This document shows positions 1-8,082 of a stretch of DNA of 64,000 bases, in pieces. The notes under the pieces are model-generated. The model saw only the letters and a list, made by a program, of their open reading frames with translations, made no database searches and was not told the DNA's origin. This DNA comes from Agriterribacter humi (GTDB lineage Bacteria; Bacteroidota; Bacteroidia; Chitinophagales; Chitinophagaceae): contig NZ_VOHQ01000002.1 of NCBI RefSeq assembly GCF_009192765.1, forward strand, positions 434,001 through 498,000. The letters run 5' to 3'. The position numbers and the translations under genes were made by a program. Positions within the stretch are counted from its first letter, which is position 1; the number at the start of each line of letters is the position of its first letter.

Positions 1-2104
1 TGATCCCCATCCGGAGTTTGCCATTGAGACCTGCGAAAAATTCTTTTCCGGCAGCATCCTGCTTATTCCATTCTGTTGTAAGCAGCGATTTAATTTTATC
101 TGAAGATGCCCACGTAATGGGCTTGTAGTAGGGTCCGTGTGTATCAGGCCGGGTACTCCACCACCAGGAACCATCATAAGGAGCTTCAGTTTTATAGAGC
201 CGGGCCAATGTGGCAAGAATTTTACTTTTCATCTCTTTGTCCCCGGTTTTGCCGTAAGCAGCGATCAGCCCGTCCACAGCCCGCGGATCATGCATATAAC
301 GCAACGCCCAAAGTGCCAGCTCAGCATTTTTAGAGTCAATGGCGGCTATGCAGGCTTCCACGGCATTCAACTCTACCAGCGCCTTTACAGCAAGATGAGC
401 GGGAATGATGTCTGTGTTGGGCGTAGCATGAGGTCCTTCCTCACCTTTGGGTGGAGATACAAATGAGCCAGGAACGGGTATTTGCAGCAATGCCTCCGCA
501 GCTTCTATTCGCCCCAGGCGTCCCAGCCCGATAATGGATGCTATTTGAACACGTGGTGAAGCATCTTTTAACCCGCTGATAAAAGGTTCAGTGGGCACTT
601 CTTTTAAAAATGGTTTCCTGTCGGCAAGTGCACGTAATGCAAATTCCTTCACGGCTTCTTCGGAACTGAGCTGAACCAGGTTTTTAATGCCATCTTGGCC
701 TGCTGCCTGCGCGTAGGTATAAATTGCGGCCACACGTGCATACAACGGTAAGCTATTATCGGTTGCCAGTTCCCATGCTGCTTTGGTAGATTCTTCTCTT
801 TTCCTTGAAATCAGTTCCTGCTGTGCATTCAACCGTGCCACGGCACTGGCAGATTTTAATAAGGATTGCAGTTCCGGTACAGAAGCGGCTTTAAGATCGG
901 GAAAAGGTTTGTATTCCCAGTTCTCAGGTATAGCACGAACAACAAATCCTTTACCGGAATCTCCCGAATAACCGGCGCCATCCCAGGCCGACAGGTAGAG
1001 CCTTCCGGAAGCATCAATATCTAAGTCGGTAACCTGTGGTAATTTAATGAAATCTTCCTGTTCCTGTGTGTAGCTTCCACCGGATGGAGTTACCCTGTGA
1101 ATATATACCTGGTTTCTTCCCCAATCCGCCATCATGGGTACGTTGTTGTATTTATCCGGCCAGGTGCCATCATTCATAAAAAGAGAACCTGTACCGGAGC
1201 CGCCGCCCAGGTCTACCATGGCGGGAATGATTTCTTCCGTGAAATGTTTAAATAATACCGGGTACCCATACTCGCCCGATTGCAATTGATGACTGAAGCG
1301 AATGTTCCAGCCGCCTCCGTCATTCGTATTATCACGGGTGAAAATATTCATGTAAGGGTCTATGGCTACATCATAGATATTGCGTGTGCCGTGTGAGTAG
1401 ATCTCCATCTCCGTACCGTCAGGACGTACCCTTACTATTCCTCCACCCAGCATAGTTAATTTTTTTCCATCGCGGTCTATGGCATCATGAAAACCAAAAT
1501 CGCCTGTGGCAATATATATCCAGCCATCTATGCCCATCCGGATTCCATTGGTTGCATGGTCGGTGCCGCGGCTTTTAAGAAATGTTGGATTGCTTATATG
1601 TTCGATAAGTGGTTTAGAAGGTCCGTCGGCTACCCCATCATTGTTCTTATCTTCAAAAACCACAAGATCCATACCCGTTGCGAGGCTATCTTTTGAAAAC
1701 ATGGTGTGAAGAACAAAAAGCTTGTCGCCAAGCGATATAATTCCACGGGGGTTGTCTACTGCGGCATACTCCGTATGACTGTCCATTATCCCGTCATTAT
1801 TACAATCCACCAACCTCATGATCATTCCTTTGCCGGGGTCTTTACCCAGTGAGCCAATCATATCCACCCCAACATATACTTCGCCTGTGGCTGCTACTGC
1901 AAGGCAGGCAGGACTGGGCGTAAGGTCAGGGCCTGCAAAGCCGGTTATCTGAAGTTCATTTGGCCAATTGAGGCTTGTGCGCAGCGAATCAATAGATGCT
2001 AATGCTTTATTTCTTTGCTGGGGTTCACAATTTTGTGGTTTGTTGTTGTTGCATCCTATAAAAAGCAGAAGCATACAACCGAAGACTACACTAATTTTTG
2101 TCAT
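1..2104 (-). CDS. PQQ-type membrane-bound dehydrogenase-like lipoprotein with HEAT repeats (3' end off window)
   Basis: An open frame runs from ATG at 2104 to the window edge without a stop (701 codons seen). The N-terminus is a lipoprotein signal ending in L-F-I-G-C, so the protein is probably anchored outside the cytoplasm. Residues about 30-390 look like the soluble glucose-dehydrogenase/NHL-type propeller of the 'putative membrane-bound dehydrogenase' family (segments such as G-R-L-Y-L-S-A-W-D-G and D-C-N-N-D-G with calcium-loop character); residues about 400-650 are alanine/leucine-rich helical repeats of HEAT type. Family members usually continue into a cytochrome c domain, which would lie outside the window. 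Substrate cannot be inferred. Catalytic function is by family only. Confidence 0.8.
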   Translation of the reverse strand, partial: MTKISVVFGCMLLLFIGCNNNKPQNCEPQQRNKALASIDSLRTSLNWPNELQITGFAGPDLTPSPACLAVAATGEVYVGVDMIGSLGKDPGKGMIMRLVDCNNDGIMDSHTEYAAVDNPRGIISLGDKLFVLHTMFSKDSLATGMDLVVFEDKNNDGVADGPSKPLIEHISNPTFLKSRGTDHATNGIRMGIDGWIYIATGDFGFHDAIDRDGKKLTMLGGGIVRVRPDGTEMEIYSHGTRNIYDVAIDPYMNIFTRDNTNDGGGWNIRFSHQLQSGEYGYPVLFKHFTEEIIPAMVDLGGGSGTGSLFMNDGTWPDKYNNVPMMADWGRNQVYIHRVTPSGGSYTQEQEDFIKLPQVTDLDIDASGRLYLSAWDGAGYSGDSGKGFVVRAIPENWEYKPFPDLKAASVPELQSLLKSASAVARLNAQQELISRKREESTKAAWELATDNSLPLYARVAAIYTYAQAAGQDGIKNLVQLSSEEAVKEFALRALADRKPFLKEVPTEPFISGLKDASPRVQIASIIGLGRLGRIEAAEALLQIPVPGSFVSPPKGEEGPHATPNTDIIPAHLAVKALVELNAVEACIAAIDSKNAELALWALRYMHDPRAVDGLIAAYGKTGDKEMKSKILATLARLYKTEAPYDGSWWWSTRPDTHGPYYKPITWASSDKIKSLLTTEWNKQDAAGKEFFAGLNGKLRMGI

Positions 2105-2499
2105 GTATGTAGATTAAAAAGGGGCTTAAAGTAATGAATTCTCCCTGATTTTAAAAAAACTATTCCTTTTTTATAAAACTGAAGCGCTGCATTTTTGTTG
2201 GGAGATTGGTGTTTCTCTTTGGGCCGGTTGTACTGAATTGATCACTGTAACATTACATTTTTGCAGTACAATTTTGAGTCATAAGCTATCATATCATGAT
2301 GCAGTGTTTAAATAAAATGGCTTCTGCATCTTTTCTCTTTTTCAATGGGAACCGTATGGAAAGATGGCGCAAATACATGCATTCTCCATTTTGCCTTCAT
2401 CTCATACCACATGTATATGTGTTATACCATTTACATAATTTCAGGTGTATTGCCATCGTAAAATAATAGTTTGTGTTTTCATTATTAATAAATTCAACA
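2105..2499. other. Divergent intergenic region
   Basis: About 395 AT-rich bases separate the minus-strand dehydrogenase-like gene from the plus-strand serine hydrolase, so both promoters must lie here. I see no convincing coding frame and no clear -33/-7 pair. The short in-frame extension from 2473 to 2499 is treated as untranslated because the signal peptide begins at 2500. Confidence 0.5.
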
Positions 2500-3957
2500 A
2501 TGAAAAATAGGTTATCGATTATTTTTTTAACCACAGGAATATTAATTCAGTTATGCGCAAGCGGGCAAAACAATGATAGTATTGAAATTAAAAAAGTAGA
2601 GACAAATCTTATTCCCATACTGCAAATTACAGGCGAGCCTGCTATAACTATTGAAGAGCGAATGCAATATTATCATGTGCAAGGCTTAAGTATAGCTGTT
2701 ATAAAAGATTTTAAGTTGCTTTGGGCGAAGGGTTTTGGTTGGGCAGACGATAGTTTAAAAATTCCTGTAACAACTAAAACACTTTTTCAGGCAGCTTCTA
2801 TCAGTAAATCTTTTAATGCGGTTGGCGTGCTTAAGCTTGTTCAAGACAAAAAACTGGACTTAGATGGCGATATTAATAACTATTTGCGAACATGGAAATT
2901 TCCGTACGATAGTCTATCAAAAGGCAAAAAAATTACAATCAAAAATCTATTAAGCCATACCGGTGGCTTAACTGTTCATGGTTTTGATGGATACGGCAGA
3001 AATGATCCGCTTCCCGCTTTGCAGCAAATTTTGGATGGACAGAAACCTGCAAACTCCCCACCAGTGCGTTCTATGTATGAGCCGGGAATGAAACATGAAT
3101 ATTCAGGCGGCGGAACAACGATTTCGCAAATGATTGTTACGGATGTAACTCATGAATCTTATACAGATTATATGAAGAAACATGTATTGCTGCCAATGCA
3201 AATGACACAAAGCACTTTTGCACAACCACCTATTGGTATTGACACTGTTTTACTTTCAAGTGGCTATTATAGTGATGGTAAGCCAATACCTGGAAGGTAT
3301 CATATATATCCTGAAGAAGCGCCGGCTGGTTTATGGACAAACCCAACAGAACTTGCAAAGTTTATTATTGAAATACAATTAGCGTATCAGGGAAAATCAG
3401 AAAAAGTGCTGAATCAAAAAACAACGCAACTGATGCTTACGCCCTATATAAATAATGGTGTTGGTTTAGGTGTTTTCATATCTGATAGCGCTAGCACACA
3501 ATACTTTTCGCACAGCGGGTCTAATTTAGGATTTGTAAGTTTATATGATGGCAGCTTTACAGGTGGTAACGGAATAATAGTAATGGCAAATACTGACAAT
3601 GGTGCTATTTTACAAGAAATTATAAATAGCATTGCCACTGTTTATGGATTTAAGGGCTTACTATTTACATCCGTAAAAACTATTGTAAAAGTTGATACTT
3701 CTGTTCTGAAAAAATACACTGGCATTTATAAATCATCACCCGATTTTACAGTTAATATTACATTGGACGGAAATCAATTGTATGTTGAACCAAAGGGTCA
3801 GGATAAGTTTGCAATTTTTCCGGAATCCACAAATAAATTTTTCAGAAAACAAAGCCCTCCTATAGACATAGCATTTATTTCAGATGATAAAGGACATGTA
3901 ACCAGCGTAATTTTTAATATGCATTGGAGAAAGATAGAGATGAAAAGAACTGAATAA
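2500..3957 (+). CDS. Secreted serine hydrolase, beta-lactamase (class C/PBP4*-like) family
   Basis: Start chosen at 2500, where M-K-N-R begins a signal peptide ending near C-A-S-G-Q; an ATG at 2473 would add nine residues before it. The catalytic set of the family is present: S-I-S-K (S-x-x-K) about residue 100, Y-S-G (Y-x-N equivalent) about residue 203, and H-S-G about residue 338. A C-terminal lipocalin-like tail of about 100 residues (DUF3471-type in many relatives) follows. Such proteins act in the periplasm or outside as esterases, D-peptidases or unassigned hydrolases; antibiotic resistance should not be assumed. Codon use is more AT-rich than the flanking genes, possibly acquired. Confidence 0.88.
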   Translation: MKNRLSIIFLTTGILIQLCASGQNNDSIEIKKVETNLIPILQITGEPAITIEERMQYYHVQGLSIAVIKDFKLLWAKGFGWADDSLKIPVTTKTLFQAASISKSFNAVGVLKLVQDKKLDLDGDINNYLRTWKFPYDSLSKGKKITIKNLLSHTGGLTVHGFDGYGRNDPLPALQQILDGQKPANSPPVRSMYEPGMKHEYSGGGTTISQMIVTDVTHESYTDYMKKHVLLPMQMTQSTFAQPPIGIDTVLLSSGYYSDGKPIPGRYHIYPEEAPAGLWTNPTELAKFIIEIQLAYQGKSEKVLNQKTTQLMLTPYINNGVGLGVFISDSASTQYFSHSGSNLGFVSLYDGSFTGGNGIIVMANTDNGAILQEIINSIATVYGFKGLLFTSVKTIVKVDTSVLKKYTGIYKSSPDFTVNITLDGNQLYVEPKGQDKFAIFPESTNKFFRKQSPPIDIAFISDDKGHVTSVIFNMHWRKIEMKRTE

Positions 3958-3978
3958 AAAAATAGCTGAACATCATTA

Positions 3979-4239
3979 TTAGTCGTTGAACAACCTGTCG
4001 TGAATATCCCCCATATCCTGTTCAAGCATACGGGTGAATTTGCTGAAAGCAGCATCGTTACCTCTTATCCTTGCAAGTTCCTGCAGATCGGAAATCCTTT
4101 CATAATCAACGGAGGTATCAAAAAGAAGGGCACGCTGTTGCAGGTCTTCCATATATTTATTCTTATCCAATGCTTTATAAGTCATCTGCATGCCCGAAAG
4201 TTCATCAGGTGAGGGATCAAAATCGAATATGGTTTCCAT
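3979..4239 (-). CDS. Small acidic hypothetical protein (86 aa)
   Basis: An 86-residue ORF starting M-E-T-I-F-D-F-D-P, rich in charged residues and predicted helical, without signal peptide or membrane segment. It is convergent with the serine hydrolase (21-bp gap) and ends before the REP-like cluster. Its amino-acid composition (balanced, few Cys, no long low-complexity run) looks like a real soluble protein. I do not recognise the family and assign no function. Confidence 0.55.
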   Translation of the reverse strand: METIFDFDPSPDELSGMQMTYKALDKNKYMEDLQQRALLFDTSVDYERISDLQELARIRGNDAAFSKFTRMLEQDMGDIHDRLFND

Positions 4240-4304
4240 GCTGCAAAATAATGTATTTTTTTAGTTGATAAGCAGTCATGTCTAGGTGCATTTCAAATTC
4301 TCGC

Positions 4305-4483
4305 TTGGGCTAAAGCCCAGGTGGAGTGTGTGCTTTTATTGCCCCGCCTGTAAAGGCGGGGCAATAATGAAGAAAGGCAGATGAGCTTTAGCCCAAAGAG
4401 TAGTGGAAAAGCATCCGCTGACCACAAAGTGGTCACATGTTTAAAGAATTGTAAATTAGTTTAGATATGACCCCAAAGGGGTC
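4305..4483. repeat. REP-like cluster of four nested/adjacent hairpins
   Basis: Four palindromes lie within 180 bases. An outer 12-bp inverted repeat (4305-4316 with 4385-4396, sequence TTGGGCTAAAGC) encloses a 13-bp GC-rich hairpin (4336-4348 with 4355-4367, core GCCCCGCC). Two smaller hairpins of the same design follow: GACCAC-AAA-GTGGTC (4420-4434) and GACCCC-AAA-GGGGTC (4469-4483). This resembles REP/BIME elements mobilised by TnpA-REP transposases; no transposase gene is in this window. The element sits between the end of one gene and the promoter of the next. Confidence 0.7.
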
Positions 4484-4520
4484 GCAGACAATCAGGATGA
4501 GCTTGCAATAAATATTGAGG

Positions 4521-4528
4521 TACTTTTG
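4521..4528 (+). promoter_or_regulatory. Candidate Bacteroidota -7 box (TACTTTTG)
   Basis: TACTTTTG matches the TAnnTTTG -7 consensus of the Bacteroidota primary sigma factor and is 18 bases upstream of the TTG start at 4546. The -33 element is weak (TTG at 4503, spacing a little short), so this is a motif-based guess. Confidence 0.4.
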
Positions 4529-4545
4529 CACTAAACAATACACCA

Positions 4546-4923
4546 TTGAAAGCGTTTAAAAAATATTATATCATTCCTGCTCCGCCCGAAGAAGTATACA
4601 ACGCTTTAACCAATCCTTTGGCTATAAGGCTATGGACGGGCGAACCGGTTACCATGTCTACCGAGCCTGGTTCGGAATTTTCATTGTGGGGTGACAGTAT
4701 TGAAGGAAAGAATCTTGAATTCATACCAGATAAAAAAATTGTACAGCAATGGTATTTTGGTGATATGGATGAGGCTTCCATCGTCACCATTATATTGCAC
4801 CCTCATGCACACGGAACCTCGGCGGAATTAAAGCACAGTAATATTCCCGACAGTGAATTTGATGATATTACGGAGGGTTGGAATAACGTTTATTTCAAAT
4901 CACTACATGAATTTTTTGAATAA
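4546..4923 (+). CDS. SRPBCC / AHSA1-type domain protein
   Basis: The 125-residue frame begins at a TTG codon (no in-frame ATG gives a full domain) with K-A-F-K-K-Y-Y-I-I-P-A-P-P-E-E-V-Y-N-A-L-T, the classic first strand and helix of the Bet v 1-like SRPBCC fold, followed by the W-x-x-x-E-P and W-F-G-D strands of AHSA1 (activator of Hsp90 ATPase homologue 1) proteins and a closing amphipathic helix ending W-N-N-V-Y-F-K-S-L. Length is normal for a single domain. Function (ligand binding, chaperone help) is unknown. Next gene starts 8 bases downstream, suggesting one transcript. Confidence 0.8.
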   Translation: MKAFKKYYIIPAPPEEVYNALTNPLAIRLWTGEPVTMSTEPGSEFSLWGDSIEGKNLEFIPDKKIVQQWYFGDMDEASIVTIILHPHAHGTSAELKHSNIPDSEFDDITEGWNNVYFKSLHEFFE

Positions 4924-4931
4924 CCCTGCTC

Positions 4932-5423
4932 ATGGAGTCTGTTATAAAAACGGCCACGGTCGGTGAACTTAAGGATGAGCTGCAATCTGTTCCACCGGCA
5001 CAGGTATTGGCACTTTGCCTGCGGCTGGCAAAATTTAAAAAGGAAAACAAAGAATTACTCACTTACCTTCTTTTTGACGCCCACGATTTACCCAATTATA
5101 TTGAAACAGTGAAGCGGGAAATGGACCGGCTTTTTAGTGAGATCAATTTTTCGAATATATATCTCGCTAAAAAAACCATTCGGAAAATACTAAGAATAAC
5201 CAATAAGCATATTAAATTCACCGGATCTGCACTTGCCGAAACTGAACTGCTGTTACACTTCTGCATTTCTTTAAAAGCTTCCGGTATCCCCATTAAAAAA
5301 AGTACGGCGCTCACTAATCTTTTTGTAAATCAAATTAAAAAAATCGAAAAATCGCTGGCGTCTCTGCATGAAGACCTGCAATATGATTATACAAAGGCTT
5401 TTGAACAGTTGAAAGCAAATTGA
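4932..5423 (+). CDS. Hypothetical helical protein (163 aa)
   Basis: Starts 8 bases after the SRPBCC gene and is probably co-transcribed with it. The protein is almost wholly helical, lysine-rich, without signal peptide or membrane segment; a heptad-like stretch near residues 60-100 suggests helical bundle packing. It resembles short helical proteins (DUF6155-like) annotated in Bacteroidota, but I cannot confirm the family. No function assigned. Confidence 0.65.
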   Translation: MESVIKTATVGELKDELQSVPPAQVLALCLRLAKFKKENKELLTYLLFDAHDLPNYIETVKREMDRLFSEINFSNIYLAKKTIRKILRITNKHIKFTGSALAETELLLHFCISLKASGIPIKKSTALTNLFVNQIKKIEKSLASLHEDLQYDYTKAFEQLKAN

Positions 5424-5466
5424 TAAAAGCAGAGAGAAAAAGCGATTGCCGGGATTTGAAACCAAA

Positions 5467-5497
5467 AAACCTTGCAAATGATTGATCTGCAAGGTTT
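5467..5497 (-). terminator. Rho-independent terminator of tRNA-Gln
   Basis: A perfect 10-bp stem (AAACCTTGCA / TGCAAGGTTT) with an 11-base loop; on the minus strand it is followed by a run of six U. It is placed directly downstream of the minus-strand tRNA. Confidence 0.8.
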
Positions 5498-5508
5498 AAT
5501 TTTTAATG

Positions 5509-5579
5509 TTGCCCGACCTGGATTCGAACCAAGACAATCAGATCCAGAGACTGATGTACTACCATTATACTATCGGGCA
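5509..5579 (-). tRNA. tRNA-Gln (anticodon CTG)
   Basis: The reverse complement folds as a 71-nt tRNA: acceptor TGCCCGA/TCGGGCA, D-arm with ATGGTAGT, anticodon loop CTCTGGA (anticodon at 5545-5547), T-arm CTTGG-TTCGAAT-CCAGG, discriminator A. The closing pair of the anticodon stem is U-U. CCA is not encoded. Confidence 0.88.
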
Positions 5580-5739
5580 ATAGGAATAAAAGAACAAATT
5601 TGAGCCGGCAAAAGTACAACTTTCCATTTATTTTCAAGGTATTTTTTAAGTAAAAACAACGCCGTATTAAAACTGCGGTACGGTGGGCAAGTTATAATTT
5701 TCTATATTGTACAATAAACCCTGTTTAATTTACTGCTAT

Positions 5740-6672
5740 ATGAAGGAGGGGCAAAACGATTCCGCCGGCATACTTGTTATTGGAAGCTCAAATACCGATA
5801 TGGTGGTTAAATCCAATCGTATTCCCCTCCCCGGTGAAACCATTCTGGGAGGCAATTTTTTCATGAACCCCGGCGATAAAGGTGCCAACCAGGCAGTAGC
5901 TGCTGCCAGGTTGGGCGGCAAAGTTACCTTTATTGCCAGGGTGGGCAGCGATATTTTTGGCGAACAGGCCATTGCCCATTTTAAGCAGGAAGGCATAGAT
6001 ACGTTTGGTGTGATTGTTGATCCTCATCATGCTTCAGGTGTAGCGCTTATAACTGTAGACGAGTTTGGGGAAAACTGCATTGTAGTAGCTTCCGGGGCCA
6101 ATGGTTTCCTGTTGCCCGAGGATATATTGCAACACAAAAATAAAATTGCCGAAGCGGGTATCATTCTCCTGCAACTTGAAATTTCAATAGAAACGGTTAA
6201 TGAAGTAGTGGCGATTGCCAGGACAAATCAAAAAAAAGTGATCCTTAATCCTGCCCCTGCCTGTTCGCTTCCAAAAGAAATTTTTACAGATCTTTTTTTA
6301 CTAACGCCCAACAGGCTGGAGGCGGAAATGCTCACGGGAATAAAAATTGAATCTTTAAGTGATTGTGAAAATGCTGCCCAGATCTTTAAAGCCAAAGGTG
6401 TGTGCAACAGCATTATTACATTAGGTGAGAACGGGGCTTATGTGAATAGCAAAACATTTGCCGGTCATATACCATCCATTAAAGTTCAGGTGGCAGATAC
6501 TACGGCTGCAGGCGATGTTTTTACCGCGGCGGTAGCGGTAGCCCTGGCAGAAGATCAGTCTATGGAAACAGCCGTACGATTTGCCACTAAGGCAGCAGCC
6601 ATTTCCGTTAGCAGGCAGGGTGCGCAAGCTTCGGCGCCTTACCGGAAGGAGATGGGGGGAGATGAGAGGTGA
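5740..6672 (+). CDS. rbsK: Ribokinase (PfkB family)
   Basis: Phosphorylates D-ribose with ATP in the cytoplasm. Start set at ATG 5740, preceding the conserved first strand I-L-V-I-G-S-S-N-T-D-M-V; the upstream TTG at 5707 would add an unlikely tail. Both PfkB signatures are visible: G-G-N-F-F-M-N-P-G-D-K-G-A-N-Q-A near residue 40 (substrate/lid region) and D-T-T-A-A-G-D-V-F near residue 255 (anion hole and catalytic Asp; the usual D-T-T-G-A-G-D has Ala for Gly). Length (310 aa) is typical. No rbsD or transport genes adjoin, so the sugar could also be another nucleoside-derived pentose. Confidence 0.87.
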   Translation: MKEGQNDSAGILVIGSSNTDMVVKSNRIPLPGETILGGNFFMNPGDKGANQAVAAARLGGKVTFIARVGSDIFGEQAIAHFKQEGIDTFGVIVDPHHASGVALITVDEFGENCIVVASGANGFLLPEDILQHKNKIAEAGIILLQLEISIETVNEVVAIARTNQKKVILNPAPACSLPKEIFTDLFLLTPNRLEAEMLTGIKIESLSDCENAAQIFKAKGVCNSIITLGENGAYVNSKTFAGHIPSIKVQVADTTAAGDVFTAAVAVALAEDQSMETAVRFATKAAAISVSRQGAQASAPYRKEMGGDER

Positions 6673-6825
6673 ATAGTGAGAGGTGAGCCAGCCATGAAAA
6701 TGACCATTGCGTGTTAGAAATGATACTCATATAGCTGAGGTTTATCTTAACTCAAAAACCTTAAAATTTGAATTCAAATCCTTCCGCTATCATCTCAAAT
6801 CTGAAATAACAAATTTCAAATTCCC

Positions 6826-6833
6826 TATATTTG
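6826..6833 (+). promoter_or_regulatory. Candidate Bacteroidota -7 box (TATATTTG)
   Basis: Exact TAnnTTTG match 20 bases before the ATG at 6853; no good -33 box at the usual spacing, so support is modest. Confidence 0.4.
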
Positions 6834-6852
6834 AAGCGTATAATCTTTTTGT

Positions 6853-7677
6853 ATGAAGTTACTGGTAAGATACACTTTATTGATAGCCGTAAGTTTTGCA
6901 CTTATGAATGTGCTGGTAGGCCAGGATACCGGGGGTAAAAAAAAGAAGAAAAGAGGAAAGAAAGATGAACCCGAACTTCCTGTGGTGAGCCAGGGATTGT
7001 TAGACAGTATATCCGGCAATCTGGTATGGGTTACGGGCGGTAGTTTTATAATGGGCAACCGTTCAGGAGAAGCCGATGAAAAACCTGAATATGAAGTAGT
7101 AGTAGATGGCTTTGCCATCAGCAAATACCCCGTGACCCAGCGTCAGTGGACGGCGATTATGGGCAGTAACCCCAGCGAATTTTCGGGCTGCGACCAATGC
7201 CCGATAGACAGGGTAAGCTGGGATGACGCCAATCGTTTTATTGAAATTTTAAACAAACTTTCCGGTAAGAAATATGCTTTACCAACCGAAGCAGAATGGG
7301 AATACGCTGCTAAAGGAGGGCCGAAAACCCAGGGTTACCGCTATAGCGGCAGCGACAATATTGACGAGGTAGCATGGCATACCGGTAACAGCAACAGGCA
7401 GCCGCATCCCGTGGGAGAAAAAAAACCTAATGAGCTGGGTTTATACGATATGAGCGGAAATATGTGGGAATGGTGCCAGGATTGGTATAATAAAAACTAT
7501 TATGAACTTCGGGAAAGGAATAATCCCACAGGACCCACCTCTGGATCTGGCCGTGTACGGCGCGGCGGATCATGGTTTACACAAGCCGCTAACTGCAAAA
7601 CTTCAACACGCAATAGCGTAAAACAGGATTATAAAGATGATAGCGGCGGTTTCAGGCTGGTACAATATCCGAATTAG
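6853..7677 (+). CDS. Exported SUMF1/formylglycine-generating-enzyme-fold protein (GldK-like)
   Basis: A signal peptide (M-K-L-L-V-R-Y-T-L-L-I-A-V-S-F-A) is followed by a very basic K-K-K-K-K-R-G-K-K linker (residues 32-40) and a complete SUMF1 domain (about 55-270): W-V-x-G-G-S-F-x-M-G, P-x-T-x-x-Q-W, W-D-D-A-N-R-F, L-P-T-E-A-E-W-E-Y-A, M-S-G-N-M-W-E-W-C-x-D-W and R-V-R-R-G-G-S-W at the end, G-G-F-R-L-V closing. Sulfatase-modifying enzymes need a Cys pair; only one Cys (A-A-N-C-K-T-S) lies near that place, so a binding or structural role as in gliding/T9SS GldK-type proteins is as likely as catalysis. No sulfatase gene is next to it. Confidence 0.85.
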   Translation: MKLLVRYTLLIAVSFALMNVLVGQDTGGKKKKKRGKKDEPELPVVSQGLLDSISGNLVWVTGGSFIMGNRSGEADEKPEYEVVVDGFAISKYPVTQRQWTAIMGSNPSEFSGCDQCPIDRVSWDDANRFIEILNKLSGKKYALPTEAEWEYAAKGGPKTQGYRYSGSDNIDEVAWHTGNSNRQPHPVGEKKPNELGLYDMSGNMWEWCQDWYNKNYYELRERNNPTGPTSGSGRVRRGGSWFTQAANCKTSTRNSVKQDYKDDSGGFRLVQYPN

Positions 7678-8082
7678 CACGATTACCGCCAGGTAAATTC
7701 GGACAATAAATTAAATTCTTGTCCTTGTTGGGTGTTGTGCCCAACCTCCGGGACATCCGGTTGGTGATATCAGCGCACTATATGCTGTACATGATATCAG
7801 CGAAAATAGATTCCTCTAAATTCGGAATGACAGGCCGTGGTGATACTGTGGTCTATAAGGAAAAGTTTCAACAGAATAAGATTCATGAACATTTCTGCAC
7901 TAGCTCAATCATAGCTTATTAATGGGTTGACAATTAGCATAAAGTTGGTAGGGCATAGCGTTGATTGAGATGATCGGAATAATGTTTTCCATGTTAAAAT
8001 AAATGTCCGCTCTGGCAGGAATTTGCGCGGGGAGGAGCGGCGAAGAACAGAACCGGATTTTATGTGTAATTTCGCCGCTTAT
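7678..8082. other. Intergenic region upstream of rimO
   Basis: About 405 bases without a credible gene. A 67-codon frame at 7719-7922 has no family features. The 11-mer TGATATCAGCG occurs twice (from about 7765 and 7793), 28 bases apart. No terminator hairpin with a U tract was found. Confidence 0.4.

Noticed and set aside
2473-3957. Antibiotic-resistance beta-lactamase
   Set aside because: The S-x-x-K, Y-S-G and H-S-G set and the C-terminal lipocalin-like tail fit general serine hydrolases; no evidence for drug hydrolysis.
7719-7922. 67-codon frame between the SUMF1 gene and rimO
   Set aside because: No ribosome-binding site, no family features, and codon use unlike the neighbours.
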